DNA from: Delta-02 sp964513565
GTDB taxonomy: Bacteria; Desulfobacterota; Syntrophorhabdia; Syntrophorhabdales; Syntrophorhabdaceae
NCBI GenBank assembly: GCA_964513565.1
Contig: CAZENE010000005.1
Location: 42,738 to 106,737 of the forward strand
Direction: 5' to 3'
DNA length: 64,000 nt
The translations under genes and the position numbers were made by a program. Below the pieces are notes generated by a model. That model was given only the letters and a program-made list of their open reading frames with translations. It did no database searches and was not told where the DNA came from. Positions 24,478 to 33,476 of this stretch are shown piece after piece (the stretch's first letter is position 1; every line of letters starts with the position of its first letter).

Positions 24478-26169
24478 CTATGCTTCCAATATTTCTTTTA
24501 TGCTCAGATTGATGAATTTCTCGCCCATTTCCGACCGCACCATCGGTGAGGCAATTATCCTGGCAAAGCCGTCTTTGCGCATCGGCCCCCTGGCGGGATA
24601 AAAACCGTACCAGGTCCTCATGCTGCGGTCTACGACCCTTGTCCGACCATTGCCTGCCGTAGAAATGCCCGCCGCCTCGAAAACGAGGTTCGGCCGCGGG
24701 TTGCCTATACCGAACGGACCCAGCTGCTCGAATAACTCCATAGCCTCCATCGTCAGTTCATCGAACCCCGCAACGGTATCAACATGCACTGAATGTTTTC
24801 TGGTTAGGATCGCGCCCTCGACCGATCGCTCAAAAGCCTCCACAAACAGTCCGATATTCTGTTCGGCAAGTGAGATCCCGCAGGCATACTTGTGTCCTCC
24901 GTATTTCAGAAGCAGCGGAGAAAGGGAGCATATCGTTTTAAACAGATCTATCCCGTCACCGCCGCGGCCGGACCCCTTCCAAATGTCACCTACCTTTGTC
25001 AGGACAATTGCCGGTTTTCCGAACTGCTCGGTCAATTTCTGGGCAACGATGCCGAGAACACCGGCATGCCAATTTTCATCGAACACGACAATGCTTTTCT
25101 TGCCTGACGGTCCGTTGGCGGCAATGTCATTAACTATCTGCTCATGGATCTTTTTTTCGAGCGTCTGCCTGAGACGGTTGGCCCTCTGGAGCTCCGCCAA
25201 GAGGGCGTGCGCAGTCTCCTCATCGCCGGAGACCAGAAAATCAAGCGACGGATCGGGCCGCGAGACCCTTCCGGCCGCGTTGATCCTGGGAACGATTATG
25301 AATCCAAGGGCAAACTCGTTCACCAACCCTTGCGATATCACTTTGTTTCCAAGCATCGAGCGTAGCCACGCCCGTGGAGCGTCGTTCATAACCTCGATGC
25401 CGTGCCTGACAAGGATCCTGTTGTCCCCCGTAAGCGGCACCATATCGCCGACAGTCCCGATCGTAACGAGGTCAAGCTCCTTTTTCAGATTAATGTGCCT
25501 CGGCACCAAACCTTTCCTGGTAAGAACCCTCCGAAGCCCCATGAGAAAGAAGAAGGTGACTCCGCAGGCTGCAAGATCCCGGGTCGGAAATATCGAATCC
25601 TTGCGTTTCGGGTTGATCACGGCAACGGCCGGCGGAAGTTCGGCGCCTATCTCATGATGGTCGATAACGATCGTATCGATGCCAAGTTCATCCGCACGCG
25701 CAATTTCCTCGATGTTCGAAGAACCGCAGTCAAGCGAGACGAGAAGGCCTATCCCCTGCCCATACAGTTCATTTATCCTGTCGTGATGAAGTCCGTAGCC
25801 TTCCTCACGGGTCGGTATATGGACGGCGGGCTTGATCCCCAGATCCTTCAGAAAATTATATGCAAGGGCAATGCTTGAGATGCCGTCAGCGTCGTAGTCA
25901 CCCCAAAGGCATATCTTTTCATCTTTTTTTATGGCATCGATAAGGCGCGCGATCCCTTTCTCCACATCGGGAAGGCTGAAAGGGTCGGATAGATCGCCGA
26001 GCCGGGGCTTTAAGAAGACAGACGCCTCACCGGGAGTTGTGATCCCCCGCGCAACGAGGATACGCGAGATAATTTCAGGGACGCCGAGAGAATGACTTAT
26101 TTCTGCCGCATAGAGCACGGACCTGTCAACCGGTGCATTCCCCGGGTTCGCCGTGTTGCCGTCACACAT
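24478..26169 (-). CDS. recJ: Single-stranded-DNA-specific exonuclease RecJ
   Basis: RecJ is a 5'-3' ssDNA exonuclease of the DHH family acting in recombination and mismatch repair. The 563-residue protein has the DHH motifs DYDADGISS (91-99) and DTIVIDHHE (DHH at 170-172), the DHHA1 motif SGRGGDGIDLF with KYGGHKYACGIS, and a C-terminal OB-like region. Length is normal. It overlaps pyrD by eight bases at its 5' end. Confidence 0.96.
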   Translation of the reverse strand: MCDGNTANPGNAPVDRSVLYAAEISHSLGVPEIISRILVARGITTPGEASVFLKPRLGDLSDPFSLPDVEKGIARLIDAIKKDEKICLWGDYDADGISSIALAYNFLKDLGIKPAVHIPTREEGYGLHHDRINELYGQGIGLLVSLDCGSSNIEEIARADELGIDTIVIDHHEIGAELPPAVAVINPKRKDSIFPTRDLAACGVTFFFLMGLRRVLTRKGLVPRHINLKKELDLVTIGTVGDMVPLTGDNRILVRHGIEVMNDAPRAWLRSMLGNKVISQGLVNEFALGFIIVPRINAAGRVSRPDPSLDFLVSGDEETAHALLAELQRANRLRQTLEKKIHEQIVNDIAANGPSGKKSIVVFDENWHAGVLGIVAQKLTEQFGKPAIVLTKVGDIWKGSGRGGDGIDLFKTICSLSPLLLKYGGHKYACGISLAEQNIGLFVEAFERSVEGAILTRKHSVHVDTVAGFDELTMEAMELFEQLGPFGIGNPRPNLVFEAAGISTAGNGRTRVVDRSMRTWYGFYPARGPMRKDGFARIIASPMVRSEMGEKFINLSIKEILEA

Positions 26170-27064
26170 GGGTGATTCCTGTTATAGCCGGTATACCTGA
26201 GCAGTTATTTCCCTCAAGCCATGAATTGAGGCCGGCGATGATCTTCGGCATGGTGAACGGATCCACGAACGTGGCCGTCCCGATCTGTATAGCCCGGGCG
26301 CCCGCCATGAGGAACGCCAGGGCATCTTCGACGTCCATTATCCCCCCGGCGCCTATGATGGGGATCGGTACTTCTTTATAGCATTCATACACAGCCCGCA
26401 AGGCAACAGGCTTCAAAATAGGTCCCGAGAGACCCCCTTTAAGCGGCATGTTCCTTTTTTTTGTATCTATGATCGCGGCTGGCATTGTATTTATTAACGT
26501 AAGGCCGTCGGCCCCCCCTTCATATGCCGCTTTTGCTATCTCTACAATATTTTTTACTTCGGGGGTAAGCTTGGCTATGACAGGGATCACCGTGGTTTCC
26601 CGAACCTTCCGCACGATGGCATGAACGGCCAGTGCGTCTTTACCGAAACTTATTCCGCCTTTTTTTATATTAGGACACGAGAGGTTCATCTCAAGGGCTA
26701 CAATAAGATCGTGCTCAGGGATCTTCCTTGCGCACGAGAGATATTCGTCTTCCGTAAAACCAAAAAAATTGACGATAACAGGAAGTTTTTTCTCCTCGAA
26801 GAACGGGAAATAATGAGAAAAGAATTTGTCGACCCCGACATTCTGAAGCCCAATGGAATTTATCATTCCATATCGCTCTTCCCAGACCCGGGGTGTTTTG
26901 TTGCCATGATGAGGCCTCTCGGAGAGGCCCTTCGTGACATAGGCGCCCAGTATATCAATATCCCAGAGCGGCTGTATCTCAATGCCGTAACCGAGTGTCC
27001 CCGATGCGTTCATAACCGGGTTTTTCAGGGTTTTGCCCAATAAGTCTACAGCGAGAGGTCCCAT
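26162..27064 (-). CDS. pyrD: Dihydroorotate dehydrogenase B, catalytic subunit
   Basis: This 300-residue class 1B enzyme oxidises dihydroorotate to orotate in pyrimidine synthesis. It shows NPVMNASGTLGYG, the active-site segment LEMNLSCPNIKKGG with Cys as the base, and the FMN phosphate motif PIIGAGGIMDVEDALAFLMA. The adjacent pyrK supports the NAD-linked B type. It overlaps pyrK by 19 bases and recJ by eight. Confidence 0.96.
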   Translation of the reverse strand: MGPLAVDLLGKTLKNPVMNASGTLGYGIEIQPLWDIDILGAYVTKGLSERPHHGNKTPRVWEERYGMINSIGLQNVGVDKFFSHYFPFFEEKKLPVIVNFFGFTEDEYLSCARKIPEHDLIVALEMNLSCPNIKKGGISFGKDALAVHAIVRKVRETTVIPVIAKLTPEVKNIVEIAKAAYEGGADGLTLINTMPAAIIDTKKRNMPLKGGLSGPILKPVALRAVYECYKEVPIPIIGAGGIMDVEDALAFLMAGARAIQIGTATFVDPFTMPKIIAGLNSWLEGNNCSGIPAITGITHV

Positions 27065-27804
27065 AGATTAAATACCGGCCCTTCTTTACATACCCTTTTA
27101 AAAGGGTTTATCGTGTCCATCGTTTCTGTCACACACCCGAAACAAAGTCCCATGCCGCATGCCATCCTCTCTTCGATAGAGACCTGGCACGGAATTTTTG
27201 CCGCCCCGAGGAATTCCTTTAAGCTGACGATCATCCCCTGCGGACCGCATGCAAATATGCAGGGATCTTTTGCGCGGTATGACCCGAAGTGCTCGCCGAA
27301 CAAAGAGATAACGTTGCCGTGAAATCCATGTGAACCGTCAAGCGTCGCGACCTTGACCTCGATGCCCTTCAGGTCGGTAAGTAGAGAAAGTTCACTTTTC
27401 CCCGTGACTCCCAGAAACAACGTTGCATCTTTTCCCAGCCTTTTCAGGAGCATTCTTACCCCGGCATAACCGACGCCTCCCGCCATGACGAGGCGTGCGC
27501 CTCTGTCCGGTATCGTGAACCCATTGCCCAGCGGGCCAAGGACCATGACCGGCGCCTTTTTTTGAGCACGGCTTAACGCTTGCGTGCCTCTGCCCACGAC
27601 CCGGTATATGATCGTCAGCGCTGTATGACGTGCATCGTAAATGCTGAACGGCCTGCGAAGGAATATCTCGCGATCGGGGACTTTCAGCATGATAAACTGA
27701 CCGGGTACGGCATTTTCGAGAGGTCTTTCCAGACGTATCGTCAGGCGGTAATAACCCGGGGCGATAGCGCTGTTATCACTTATCTTTCCCGGTATATCAT
27801 CCAT
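27046..27804 (-). CDS. pyrK: Dihydroorotate dehydrogenase electron transfer subunit
   Basis: This 252-residue FAD/2Fe-2S protein passes electrons from PyrD to NAD. It has an FAD-binding barrel (FLRRPFSIYD), an NAD-binding segment (ARLVMAGGVGYAGVRML), and a C-terminal iron-sulfur cluster with Cys residues in ACGMGLCFGCVTE and KRVCKEGPVF. All four ligands are present. It is the first gene of a pyrK-pyrD-recJ operon. Confidence 0.94.
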   Translation of the reverse strand: MDDIPGKISDNSAIAPGYYRLTIRLERPLENAVPGQFIMLKVPDREIFLRRPFSIYDARHTALTIIYRVVGRGTQALSRAQKKAPVMVLGPLGNGFTIPDRGARLVMAGGVGYAGVRMLLKRLGKDATLFLGVTGKSELSLLTDLKGIEVKVATLDGSHGFHGNVISLFGEHFGSYRAKDPCIFACGPQGMIVSLKEFLGAAKIPCQVSIEERMACGMGLCFGCVTETMDTINPFKRVCKEGPVFNLWDLSL

Positions 27805-27911
27805 TCCTTGGCGTTCCCCATTTTAAAAGGTTTTTCGTTTCGTTGGGATTGTAACCCGTAAGGCCCGTTCATGGCAAACAGTTTTTGAGATCGTAAAACG
27901 TGAATAGTTTG

Positions 27912-27946
27912 CCTCTACTTCTCACGGTTCACGGTTCACGGTTCAC
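27912..27946 (+). repeat. Heptad repeat array at the 3' end of rimI
   Basis: Five 7-base units in perfect phase: CCTCTAC, TTCTCAC and three GGTTCAC. Each ends in AC. The array overlaps the last codon region of rimI and supplies its stop codon (TGA on the minus strand). Confidence 0.7.
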
Positions 27947-28401
27947 GCCAGAGATAACGCCATGACGATGGCATCCTCATTCGTTTCGCTGTAATATCCC
28001 TTGCGCCTTCCGATACTTTTGAAACCCAGTTTTTCGTAGAGGGCCTGTGCGGAAAAATTACTCTCCCTGACCTCGAGGAAACATTCTTCAACCGAATTGG
28101 CGCGGGCATATTCAAGGACCCGGACCATCATCTCATATGCTGTTCCTTGGCGCCGATAACCGGGATGGACCGCTATGTTCATGATATGCATCTCTACACC
28201 GGCCTGGTAAAAAATTATGTACCCCCATATTTTGTGCCCGCCGATCACGACAAAATTGCGGGAGACAGGTGATTCGATGGTTTGTTCGAATACTCCGCGG
28301 GACCAGGGGGACACAAAGGAACGCTTTTCTATTTCGATCACCTCAGGGATGTCATCGACGGTCATACTCCGCATAAGTAGAGTTTTTTCCCTTATTGTCA
28401 T
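27943..28401 (-). CDS. rimI: Ribosomal protein S18 alanine N-acetyltransferase (GNAT family)
   Basis: This 152-residue GNAT protein begins its core at MTVDDIPEVIEIEKRSF and has the acetyl-CoA motif IAVHPGYRRQGTAYEMMVRV and the C-terminal YEKLGFKSIGRRKGYY. These features are typical of RimI, which acetylates the N-terminal Ala of S18, although GNAT specificity is hard to prove from sequence. It overlaps mobA by four bases. Its 3' end lies in a heptad repeat that provides the stop codon. Confidence 0.85.
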   Translation of the reverse strand: MTIREKTLLMRSMTVDDIPEVIEIEKRSFVSPWSRGVFEQTIESPVSRNFVVIGGHKIWGYIIFYQAGVEMHIMNIAVHPGYRRQGTAYEMMVRVLEYARANSVEECFLEVRESNFSAQALYEKLGFKSIGRRKGYYSETNEDAIVMALSLA

Positions 28402-28985
28402 AACGACCCGCCCGTATTAATACACTGTAATTCCTCGATCGTGTTTATGTTCGAGAACACAAGATCGCCGCGGGCATTGCGAAAGCACGGGTCATTTTCG
28501 ATAACCTTCATTTTTACGTACGGGAACACACCGGATATCTTGAGTCTGTTAAGTCCGGTCAAGCGCAGAAAATGCGGCAGACAGGACCGGCTGTACACAG
28601 CGTGCAGGGGTTCATAATATTCGCCGATCATCGGGATCGTTACGTCCTCATTCCCCTGTGCGTCTATAACGCAATGTATCGCTTCCGGGGAAAGAAAGGG
28701 CATGTCGCATGCAACGATAAAGACACGCTGCTTATTCGAATACAGGAGAGCTGTCGTGATGCCGACCATGGGGGTCTGTATCGGGACAATGTCCTTCACG
28801 ATGGGTGCATCTATGCCGTCGAAAGACCCGTGTGCGGAAGACACGATCAATACGTCATCGAACACACCTTTTACTGTATCGAAAACTGTCTTGATCAATG
28901 TCACGCCTTGAAATCGGGCCGTTGCCTTATCACGCCCCATGCGAAGGCTCCGACCGCCGGCAAGTATTGCGCAGGCTGTATCCAT
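28398..28985 (-). CDS. mobA: Molybdenum cofactor nucleotidyltransferase (MobA-like)
   Basis: This 195-residue protein has the nucleotidyltransferase motif ILAGGRSLRMGRDKA at residues 7-21 and FIVACDMPFLSPEAI. MobA attaches GMP to molybdopterin; MocA relatives attach CMP, which xanthine dehydrogenase-type hydroxylases use. The sequence alone does not settle which, though the hydroxylase operon about 5 kb away would profit from a CMP-transferring enzyme. It is upstream of and overlaps rimI. Confidence 0.87.
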   Translation of the reverse strand: MDTACAILAGGRSLRMGRDKATARFQGVTLIKTVFDTVKGVFDDVLIVSSAHGSFDGIDAPIVKDIVPIQTPMVGITTALLYSNKQRVFIVACDMPFLSPEAIHCVIDAQGNEDVTIPMIGEYYEPLHAVYSRSCLPHFLRLTGLNRLKISGVFPYVKMKVIENDPCFRNARGDLVFSNINTIEELQCINTGGSL

Positions 28986-29060
28986 CTAAAATACTTATCA
29001 TTTTTCCCGGGTAATAGCAAAAATGCAGGCGCTTGAGATGCATAGCGGGAGGTCGATATA

Positions 29061-29080
29061 TTGTTCACCCCAACGAACAA
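29061..29080. promoter_or_regulatory. Operator candidate TTGTTC-N8-GAACAA upstream of dctQM
   Basis: A perfect 6-base inverted repeat with an 8-base spacer, beginning TTGTTCACC. An almost identical site with the same spacing lies upstream of dctP at 37862-37881. Two extra TGTTCA half-sites follow at 29100-29105 and 29112-29117. Confidence 0.6.
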
Positions 29081-29182
29081 CCAGCCTTCCTCTCAGGACT
29101 GTTCACACTATTGTTCAGAATCTGGGGTACAAAACCACTTAAACGTCAATCATTTCCGAGTGTTAATTAGTATATTTTTTAC

Positions 29183-29212
29183 TTGACAATGAACGTCCCG
29201 ATGACTTAAGAT
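29183..29212 (+). promoter_or_regulatory. Promoter candidate of dctQM
   Basis: Perfect TTGACA (29183-29188), an 18-base spacer and TAAGAT (29207-29212, four of six matches), 55 bases upstream of the dctQ ATG. Confidence 0.5.
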
Positions 29213-29267
29213 GCGGTATTAGACTACTGGGGTAACGGGTACATCACAAGTTACATTAGGAGGAGCA

Positions 29268-29753
29268 ATGGGAGCCATACTTTGGATTGCTGAGAAACTC
29301 AGCAAATTGATGAGCGTCATTGCCGGGGTTGCACTTACGTTTATTATGCTGCTCACGGTATGCGACGTTTTCCTGCGCTATTTCTTCGACCGGCCTATTA
29401 TCGGCACATTCGAGATAGTTGGTTTGGGCGGGGCAGTGGCCATCGGTTTTGCCCTTCCCATCACCTCATGGATGAGGGGCCACATCTTCGTTGATTTTTT
29501 CATACAAAAGTTCAACAAAGTTGGACAGGGCATAGCCAATACCATCACACGCCTCATAGGAATCAGTATTTTTTACCTTATCGGTCACAATATGATCAAG
29601 TACGGGTATGACCTCTATAAATCCGGCGAGGTGTCCCTGACACGGCAGATACCGTTCTATCCTGTCGCTTACGGGATGGCGATGTGCTGTTTCATCCTCT
29701 GCCTCGTTCTCATCTGTGACATCATCAAGATCTTCGGAGGTCAATATGAGTGA
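29268..29753 (+). CDS. dctQ: TRAP transporter small permease subunit
   Basis: This 161-residue protein has four predicted membrane segments (GVALTFIMLLTVCDVFLRY; GGAVAIGFALPITSWM; RLIGISIFYLIGHNMI; AYGMAMCCFILCLVLICDII) and the DctQ-family start with VFLRYFFDRPI. It supports the large permease in Na+ or H+-driven uptake of organic acids. A strong AGGAGGAG precedes the ATG. It overlaps dctM by eight bases. Confidence 0.93.
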   Translation: MGAILWIAEKLSKLMSVIAGVALTFIMLLTVCDVFLRYFFDRPIIGTFEIVGLGGAVAIGFALPITSWMRGHIFVDFFIQKFNKVGQGIANTITRLIGISIFYLIGHNMIKYGYDLYKSGEVSLTRQIPFYPVAYGMAMCCFILCLVLICDIIKIFGGQYE

Positions 29754-31053
29754 TCCTATTACCGTTGGACTCGTTGGGCTGATAATCGTACTTTTCCTGT
29801 TCCTCACCGGTATAGAGCTGGGATTTGCCATGATCCTCATCGGTTTTCTCGGGTTCGGCTACCTCATTTCTTTCGATGCGGCTTTCAACCTGCTGGCAAA
29901 GGATATGTACGACGTTCTCAATTCGTACAGTTTTACGGTCATCCCCCTCTTCGTTCTTATGGGGCAGGTAGCGTTCAACTCGGGAATAGCCAAGCGCCTT
30001 TTTGACGCCGCCCATAAGTTTATAGGCCATATTCCCGGCGGGCTCGCCATGGCGACCGTCGGCGGCGCCACCGTGTTCAAGGCAATATGCGGTTCTTCTC
30101 CGGCAACGTCTGCGACATTCGCCAGTGTCGCGGTCCCGGAAATGGACCGGTACGGGTATGACAAGCGGCTCTCGACAGGCGTAGTCGCCACCGTCGGTAC
30201 ACTGGGCATCCTGCTTCCTCCCAGCGTAACCCTCATTCTCTACGGCATCATCACCGACCAGTCGATCGGCCGGCTCTTCCTTGCGGGTATTGTTCCCGGC
30301 CTTATTATAGCGGCACTTTTCGTCGCCGTTATTTATGCTTGGTGCAAGATGAACCCCACCATCGGACCTAAGAGCCCCAAAGCGACCTGGAAGGCAAGGT
30401 TCAAGACCATACCTGAAGTTCTCATGGTCCTCCTCATCTTCCTCCTCGTCATCGGCGGCATCCTCGGCGGCGTGTTCACACCTACCGAAGCGGGCAGCGT
30501 CGGCACATTTCTCGTTCTCGTCATGACCTTCATCATGCGCGACCTTAACATCAAAAAATACATCAAGTCCGTCGCAGAAGCTGTCAGGACCGCCACGATG
30601 GTCCTTCTTCTCATCGCTGGCTCCACCGTTCTCGGTCATTTCATCGCGGTCACAACGATCCCCATGGTCGCGGCCGACTGGATCGTCGGCCTTGACATGC
30701 CCTCCTGGGTCATCGTTATTTTAATTGCGCTGATCTACCTCATCGGCGGCTCTTTCATCGATGACCTCGCTTTTATGATCCTAGCGACACCGATCTTCTA
30801 CCCCGCCATCCTCAAGCTGGGATATGACCCGATGTGGTTCGGTATCCTCATCGGCATCACAGTTATGCTCGGCGTCATCCTTCCCCCGATGGCCATTTGC
30901 GTCTTCGTCGTCAAGCAGATCACGAAGACGCCCTTCGGCGTCATATACGCCGGTGTATACCCCTTCCTCGTCAGCATAATCATCGGCGGTATTTTGGTTT
31001 TCCTTTTTCCCGCGCTTTCATTATGGCTGCCCCACTGGCTGATGCCCGGCTAA
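29746..31053 (+). CDS. dctM: TRAP transporter large permease subunit
   Basis: This protein of about 435 residues has many membrane segments (11-13) and the DctM sequences VIPLFVLMGQVAFNSGIAKRL, GGATVFKAICGSSPATSATF and LGILLPPSVTLILYG. I start it at MSDPITVGL because GGAGG lies six bases upstream; a longer in-frame start lies inside dctQ. It forms the ion-coupled translocation channel. An intrinsic terminator follows. The binding protein gene dctP is 7 kb away. Confidence 0.96.
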   Translation: MSDPITVGLVGLIIVLFLFLTGIELGFAMILIGFLGFGYLISFDAAFNLLAKDMYDVLNSYSFTVIPLFVLMGQVAFNSGIAKRLFDAAHKFIGHIPGGLAMATVGGATVFKAICGSSPATSATFASVAVPEMDRYGYDKRLSTGVVATVGTLGILLPPSVTLILYGIITDQSIGRLFLAGIVPGLIIAALFVAVIYAWCKMNPTIGPKSPKATWKARFKTIPEVLMVLLIFLLVIGGILGGVFTPTEAGSVGTFLVLVMTFIMRDLNIKKYIKSVAEAVRTATMVLLLIAGSTVLGHFIAVTTIPMVAADWIVGLDMPSWVIVILIALIYLIGGSFIDDLAFMILATPIFYPAILKLGYDPMWFGILIGITVMLGVILPPMAICVFVVKQITKTPFGVIYAGVYPFLVSIIIGGILVFLFPALSLWLPHWLMPG

Positions 31054-31073
31054 CAGAATTCGCCTGACATTAC

Positions 31074-31107
31074 AAACCCCGCTTCATATGAGGCGGGGTT
31101 TCTTTTT
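31074..31107 (+). terminator. Intrinsic terminator after dctM
   Basis: AACCCCGC pairs with GCGGGGTT across a 10-base loop and is followed by a T-rich run (TTTCTTTTT). It lies about 20 bases after the dctM stop. Confidence 0.8.
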
Positions 31108-31132
31108 CACACCACCATCGCCGTCGTCCCGG

Positions 31133-31404
31133 CGCTGCTCGTGATGGTCAGGGACTGTTGAAGGATGACCTCCTTGAGTTTGTAAGTTTCTCTTCCTCGA
31201 GCTTTTTGAGGTCCGGGGATTTCACAGGCTTCGTGTTCCGTAAGCTCGCATTGATGCCAACCGAGAGTTGGCGTTTCCATTTGTAATATACGGAGCTTCT
31301 TATACCGTCCTTTTCAAGGCCCTCCCGTATAGTTGCACAGCGCTCCCTGATGATCTCGTATTTCTGCTGAGGTGTGAAGTTCCTTCTCGGTGTCGAGGGC
31401 CATT
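31133..31404 (-). pseudogene. IS3-type transposase OrfA fragment
   Basis: On the minus strand a frame reads FTPQQKYEIIRERCATIREG, then LEKDGIRSSVYYKWKRQLSV and PDLKKLEEE, after which a frameshift leads into LKEVILQQSLTIT. This is the HTH and leucine-zipper pattern of IS3-family OrfA proteins. There is no proper start codon in frame, and the OrfB part is absent, so it is a remnant. Confidence 0.65.
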
Positions 31405-31439
31405 ATATATCCCCACTAAACACCCGTAGGGCCAAGTAC

Positions 31440-31990
31440 TGCCTTTTTATCGAGAAAAAGGAGCATGTCCTTGTCTACAGACTTCCAGGCGTCGGCAAGA
31501 CGCACGTGTAGTAGTCCCCGTTTAAACCGGACACGAGGCGTGCCGGCGGGGATACACAACGCTCTTCGTCAAATCGGTGAAGATGCTCCGCAGTCTCTTT
31601 GCGGCGCGCGCGGATCACTCGTGGGAGAAGCAGCTGAAGAAATACACGAGGCCTGATCTTCTCATCATCGACGACTTCGGGCTGACGGCACTGACGCCGG
31701 TCCAGGCGGAAGACTTCTATGAAGTGGTGACGGAGAGGCATCTGCGATCATCCATCATCATCACCAGCAACCGGCCACCGCAGGAATGGGTGGCGCTGTT
31801 CCCGGATCCGGTCATGGCGAACTCGGCACTCGACCGGCTAAGCCACCATGCTCACCATATTATGGTTGATGATGGGGATACAATACAGAAGGAAATTGAG
31901 CCCGGGGAACAACAAATAAATGAGCTAATCATCCGGCAAAAGTGGGGAATTAACCTGGCCCCGGTGGTGGGCAATTACCTTGGCCCTTGA
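31440..31990 (+). pseudogene. IS21-family IstB-like ATPase remnant
   Basis: The first piece reads EKKEHVLVYRLPGVGKTHV with the Walker A GVGKTH, then stops. After a break the frame changes (31577 onward) to KMLRSLFAARADHSWEKQLK and DLLIIDDFGLTALTPVQAED with Walker B, ITSNRPPQEWVALFPDPV and LDRLSHHAHHI. Together these are an IstB/DnaC-like helper ATPase with an internal deletion and frameshift. The rest of the frame to 31990 is intact. Confidence 0.8.
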
Positions 31991-32025
31991 CACTCGGTTT
32001 CTGACTGGTCTGTTCCATTTTGTTT

Positions 32026-32397
32026 TCATGTCTCACTTTTCTCCGCCCAAACTTTAGCATATTTGTCCAATATCATAAAAAACAGGGTCAAGAGGCGCTG
32101 CATGGTAACATGTTTTCTCGTGAGTTCCTTGAAGATATAGTCGAAGGAAGGCATGTTCCTTCTTTCGATGGAGAGGGGGACGGTGGAGGGGAACAGCAGG
32201 TTTTCGAGAGAGGCCTCATCGAGGTCTTCAGGGATAGGCCAGGAGAGGTTCGCCCTTTCTGCCCGGTCGAGGTAATCTTTAAGGGTGCTCCTGGCGACAC
32301 CCAGGCTCTTTGCCGCCTGCCTCGCGGTGAGCCCGTTACCCCAACAGAGCCTTAATACTTCTTTGATCTTCCGCATAGATAATCTCCTAAACGCCAT
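32026..32397 (-). pseudogene. IS21-family IstA transposase, N-terminal fragment
   Basis: This frame of 123 codons on the minus strand starts with an AAGGAG site and ATG. It reads IKEVLRLCWGNGLTARQAAK, SLGVARSTLKDYLDRAERA and PIPEDLDEASLENLLFP, the HTH start of IstA (normally about 500 residues), then KELTRKHVTMQRLL and an early end. It runs opposite to the IstB remnant beside it, so the two are not in the normal istA-istB order. Confidence 0.75.
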
Positions 32398-32524
32398 TGC
32401 CGCTCCTTACCTTTTTCAAAGAAGCGTAACGAGATTGTCTTGGATTTATCCAGCGTTTCCTGGGCCCCTTACGGGGTGGCCGGGTTGGATCGGAATACGC
32501 AGTTTAGGTCCCCTTTACCGATCT

Positions 32525-32910
32525 TCTACGTTCGGGCCTTCGCTTCCTTTCTGCGTGCGAAGCTATTATGCCTCTGCTGACTTCTGTTCGTCCATTCCAT
32601 CGTCTCTTAACGCAGGGCACATGTGGCAGACAAACAGGTCCCCCCGGGTATTGCGCACCGACTTTCATCCCATATATCCGTCGCATATACATCCATCCCT
32701 TCCGGATGACTATAGGCCTTAAGGTTTTCACGCCCCCTCGCCTGGGGATACATGCCCATGCGCTTCGTGTGCCTCAGACCGGGATTTTGCTTACCGCTTC
32801 CTCCAGACCAGCCTCACGATGGCAGCCCTTGCGGTTCAATTAATGGTTCCCGTCATCAGGCTCTATAGAGGACTTTCACCTCCAAGTCAGTGCGCCCTGC
32901 CGGGGTGAAC
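32525..32910 (-). mobile_element. Group II intron fragment (5' ribozyme portion, no intron-encoded protein)
   Basis: Read on the minus strand from about 32910 the sequence shows landmarks of a bacterial group II intron 5' region: CGGCAGGGCGCACTGACTTG, GGTGAAAGTCCTCTA, GAACCGCAAGGG, CCCGGTCTGAGGCACACGAA, ATAGTCATCCGGAAGGGATG and, near the end, AGAAGTCAGCAGAGG, which normally lies just before the reverse transcriptase ORF. No maturase gene follows; instead the IstA fragment begins. The short frames read in this stretch are probably not genes. Confidence 0.7.
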
Positions 32911-32966
32911 ATAAAAAAAGGGATCCACACCGTCATGCAGACCCCTTTCAATGCTGCACTATCTGG

Positions 32967-33419
32967 TTATACGATGGCTTTCAATTTTTCCTGAAGGTTT
33001 TTCGTGAATTCTTTTTCCGTGTCTTTTGCCTTCGCTCTCATGATCCTGTCGCCGAACATTGCGAGCTTGCCGACAATGTTAACATCGGTCTTGTAGCTTA
33101 CTTCGACCTCGCCGTTGCCCTTGTCTTTTAAGTCGACGACGGTCTTATTCTTGAAATGGCCGAGTTTGGTCATGTCTTCACCTTCGCCTTCGATCTCCAT
33201 ATGAGTCGGCCTCTCGACCACGGTCAATTTATTGACAAATTTCAGCCTCGCTTTGATGGGGCCGACCTTCTGTTTCACGATGCATTCGTATGACGTGTCA
33301 TCGATAATGTTCACGGATTCCGCGCCCGGAAGGCAGGTCAGGATCGTATCGGGTTTCAGCAGGAAATCAAAAAGCTTGTCGATGGGTGCTTTTAATGTAA
33401 ATCCGCCCTCTATGATCAT
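32967..33419 (-). CDS. CoxG-like SRPBCC-domain protein (CO dehydrogenase subunit G family)
   Basis: This 150-residue protein is one SRPBCC (START-like) domain: GGFTLKAPIDKLFDFLLKPD, LTCLPGAESVNIID, and YKTDVNIVGKLAMFGDRIM. CoxG proteins accompany molybdenum hydroxylases of the CO dehydrogenase/xanthine dehydrogenase family and are thought to help in maturation or membrane recruitment. Here it is the last gene of the hydroxylase operon, so a role in assembly is likely. It has a GGAGGA site upstream. Confidence 0.88.
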   Translation of the reverse strand: MIIEGGFTLKAPIDKLFDFLLKPDTILTCLPGAESVNIIDDTSYECIVKQKVGPIKARLKFVNKLTVVERPTHMEIEGEGEDMTKLGHFKNKTVVDLKDKGNGEVEVSYKTDVNIVGKLAMFGDRIMRAKAKDTEKEFTKNLQEKLKAIV

Positions 33420-33476
33420 GGATGTTCCTCCTTGTTAAGTTTCTATGGGGCCTCGATAAACGAGGCCCCGAATTTA

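Larger units (their letters stand above)
28986..29267. other. Divergent intergenic region mobA/dctQ
   Basis: This 282-base region separates mobA (minus) from the TRAP genes (plus). It contains an inverted-repeat operator candidate, two further TGTTCA half-sites and a promoter for dctQ (listed separately), then AGGAGGAG about six bases before the dctQ ATG. Confidence 0.6.

Noticed and set aside
24620..25657. 345-codon open frame on the plus strand opposite recJ
   Set aside because: It is antisense to a clear RecJ, has no domain pattern and a Ser/Arg/Pro-rich composition typical of shadow frames.
27912..27946. CRISPR array or simple microsatellite
   Set aside because: Units are 7 bases without spacers, too short for CRISPR; they differ in sequence, so plain microsatellite slippage does not explain all of them.
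29725..30639. 304-codon open frame on the minus strand opposite dctM
   Set aside because: Its very acidic, repetitive Asp/Glu/His sequence is the antisense image of a hydrophobic membrane protein gene; no own ribosome site was seen.
32285..32843. Short plus-strand frames of 90-145 codons near 32.5 kb
   Set aside because: They lie in a group II intron ribozyme segment read antisense; such frames are common false gene calls.
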